Shown here piece after piece: positions 4,247-5,943 of a DNA stretch of 5,943 nt; position 1 is the stretch's first letter, and each line of letters starts with the position of its first letter. The notes beneath the pieces were generated by a model. That model did not search any database. It saw nothing but the letters and a program-made list of their open reading frames with translations, and was not told the DNA's origin. Source of the DNA: UBA11650 sp963997925 (GTDB lineage: Bacteria > Chloroflexota > Dehalococcoidia > Lucifugimonadales > UBA3495); assembly GCA_963997925.1 (NCBI GenBank), contig CAXEOX010000169.1:1-5943 (forward strand), read 5' to 3'. The position numbers were made by a program, and so were the translations under genes.

Positions 4247-5926
4247 ATGGCAACCCCAATGGTCTTGCACACTGTCCGGGAATTGGTTTCTCAAGCCGTA
4301 CAACAGGCCCAGAACGATGGCCTGCTTCAACTGGAAACGACGCCCGAGATTCAGATCGAACGTCCGGGCAAACTCGAGAACGGCGACTTCGCCACCAGCC
4401 TACCCCTCCGGCTAGCCCGGGCTACCCGGATCAACCCTCTCCAACTGGCCGAGTCGCTGGTCCAACTCATCCCCGCTTGCGATGAGATTGAAAAAGTCGT
4501 GGCCGCCCATCCCGGATTCATCAACTTCTACCTCAAAGATAGTTGGGTACAGAAGCAGTTGGAAGAGGTCCGCCGGGCAGGAAACGACTACGGGACTGGG
4601 GACCTGGGCCAAGGGCAGAAGATGATGGTGGAGTACGTCAGCGTCAACCCCACCGGCCCGGTGCACGTGGGACACGCCCGCGGCGCCGTGCTTGGCAGCG
4701 CTTTAGCCAACATCCTGTCGGCCGCTGGGTACCGGGTTACCCAGGAATATTATGTGAACGACGCCGGCACTCAGATGCAGGCTTTCTACGGTTCGGTCTA
4801 TGCCCGGTACCTGCAATCGCTGGGCCAAGAAGCCGCGATGCCCGCCAACGGTTACGCCGGAGAATACATCGCCGATCTAGCCGAAGAGATCGCCGAATCG
4901 GAAGGAACCCGCTTTATCGGTATGGATGAAGCGCAGGCACTAAGGGAGATGGGGGACATCGCCCGGGAAAAGATGATTGATCTGATTCGCGACGACCTGA
5001 CTCAGATCGGCGTGGGTTTCGATAACTGGTTCAGCGAGCGGACCCTGTTCGATCAGGGAGACTACGATCGGGCGCTTCAGGTATTGAAGGATAAAGAATT
5101 CCTATCGGAGCGTGAAAACGCCGTCTGGTTCAACTCTACCCAACTTGGCGACGACAAAGACAACGTGGTGATACGCTCCTCCGGCGAACCAACCTATTTC
5201 GCTTCGGACATCGCTTACCACTACAACAAGTTTGTGGTCCGCGAATTCCAATCGGTTGTTGATATTTGGGGAGCCGACCATCAAGGCCACGTTCCCCGGA
5301 TGAAGTCTGCCGTCGCCGCACTGGGCATTGAGCCGGAGCGGCTTACTGTTCTGATATCCCAGATGGTCACTCTAAAGAGGGGCGACGAGGTCGTTCGGGC
5401 ATCCAAACGGACCGGAGACTTCGTGACTCTACGGGAACTGACCGACGAGGTGGGCGCTGACGCCTGCCGCTACTTCTTCTTGGCTAGGACTCCCTCCACC
5501 CAGATGGAGTTCGACCTAGAACTGGCAAAACAGGAGTCATCTGAGAACCCGGTTTATTATGTCCAGTACGGACACGCCAGAATCGCAAGCATCTTGAATT
5601 CGGCGCGCGAGCAGAACATCGACTGGAGCGCCGGAGACGTGAGCCTGCTAACCCACCCAAGCGAGTTGAGTCTCATCCGCACGATGTTGAGATTGCCCGA
5701 GTTGGTGGAGCAGATGGCCCGTGCGCTGGAACCCCACCAATTACCCCACTATACGATGGAGTTGGCCACCGCCTTCCATTGGTTCTACGAGAATTGCCGG
5801 GTCATTTCGTCTCACGAGGAAGACGCTCAAATGAATCTAGCCCGGTTGAAACTGGTCGAATCGGCGCAGATCGTATTTCGACGCTCTTTAGAGTTGATGG
5901 GAATGAGCGCGCCCGAGCGGATGTAA
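4247..5926 (+). CDS. argS: Arginyl-tRNA synthetase
   Basis: ArgRS is a cytoplasmic class I synthetase that charges tRNA-Arg with arginine and needs the tRNA for activation. The 559-residue protein is full length for the family. Residues 1-95 form the N-terminal Add1 domain that reads the tRNA D-loop (RPGKLENGDFAT at 39-50). The catalytic domain opens with VEYVSVNPTGPVHVGHARGA (128-147), where HVGH (140-143) is the HIGH box. It continues through DIWGADHQGHVPRMKSA (339-355). ASKRTGDFVTL (385-395) replaces KMSKS, and a degenerate second motif is normal in ArgRS. NPVYYVQYGHARI (434-446) leads into the C-terminal helical DALR anticodon-binding domain, which ends with the typical SAPERM. The start is the ATG at 4247, with a weak ribosome binding site in GATAGGTTAG. 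A second ATG four codons on is possible. It is transcribed divergently from the S51 gene, probably as its own unit. Confidence 0.98.
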   Translation: MATPMVLHTVRELVSQAVQQAQNDGLLQLETTPEIQIERPGKLENGDFATSLPLRLARATRINPLQLAESLVQLIPACDEIEKVVAAHPGFINFYLKDSWVQKQLEEVRRAGNDYGTGDLGQGQKMMVEYVSVNPTGPVHVGHARGAVLGSALANILSAAGYRVTQEYYVNDAGTQMQAFYGSVYARYLQSLGQEAAMPANGYAGEYIADLAEEIAESEGTRFIGMDEAQALREMGDIAREKMIDLIRDDLTQIGVGFDNWFSERTLFDQGDYDRALQVLKDKEFLSERENAVWFNSTQLGDDKDNVVIRSSGEPTYFASDIAYHYNKFVVREFQSVVDIWGADHQGHVPRMKSAVAALGIEPERLTVLISQMVTLKRGDEVVRASKRTGDFVTLRELTDEVGADACRYFFLARTPSTQMEFDLELAKQESSENPVYYVQYGHARIASILNSAREQNIDWSAGDVSLLTHPSELSLIRTMLRLPELVEQMARALEPHQLPHYTMELATAFHWFYENCRVISSHEEDAQMNLARLKLVESAQIVFRRSLELMGMSAPERM

Positions 5927-5943
5927 CCGGGCAATCACCCCCG

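Noticed and set aside
5399..5431. Degenerate KMSKS loop in ArgRS as a sign of inactivation
   Set aside because: Many functional ArgRS enzymes lack a canonical KMSKS, and the rest of the protein is intact with HVGH and the DALR domain present.

Overview
The window is a compact bacterial chromosome segment of moderately high GC, with five complete protein genes and short gaps (none over 300 bases). The protein sequences look like ordinary core and metabolic genes of an environmental bacterium. A Chloroflexota (Dehalococcoidia/SAR202-like) source is my impression from the style of HisF, HisIE and ArgRS and from the intergenic repeats, but I could not test it.

Layout. Bases 1-66 may hold the last codons of an upstream + strand gene. 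Bases 67-251 hold a candidate extended -10 promoter, a perfect 11-bp REP-like hairpin and the ribosome binding site of hisF. A three-gene + strand cluster follows: hisF (252-1079), a HAD-superfamily hydrolase (1137-1850) and the fused hisIE (1878-2498). Gaps of 57 and 27 bases suggest one transcript. A strong 13-bp hairpin terminator (2567-2598) closes it. Two genes then lie on the - strand: a VOC/extradiol-dioxygenase-like protein (2678-3151) and a peptidase S51/cyanophycinase-like protein (3345-4025). Between them is a short intergenic repeat array. The 221-base divergent gap 4026-4246 carries an extended -10 promoter for the S51 gene and a weaker candidate for argS. Arginyl-tRNA synthetase (4247-5926) fills the rest and is complete.

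How the genes work together. HisIE performs steps two and three of histidine biosynthesis (PR-ATP to PR-AMP to ProFAR). HisF, with an amidotransferase partner HisH outside this window, closes the imidazole ring. The HAD protein between them sits where a histidinol-phosphate phosphatase could be encoded, but its first motif has Tyr in place of the usual acid/base Asp, so its activity is uncertain. The VOC and S51 genes have no visible functional link to histidine synthesis. ArgRS is a housekeeping gene.

I see no CRISPR array, tRNA, rRNA, transposase, integrase or phage gene, and no convincing undescribed multi-gene system. The points most worth a second look are the atypical HAD protein in the his cluster, the S51 protein with a seemingly missing catalytic Glu, and the insertion in HisF.
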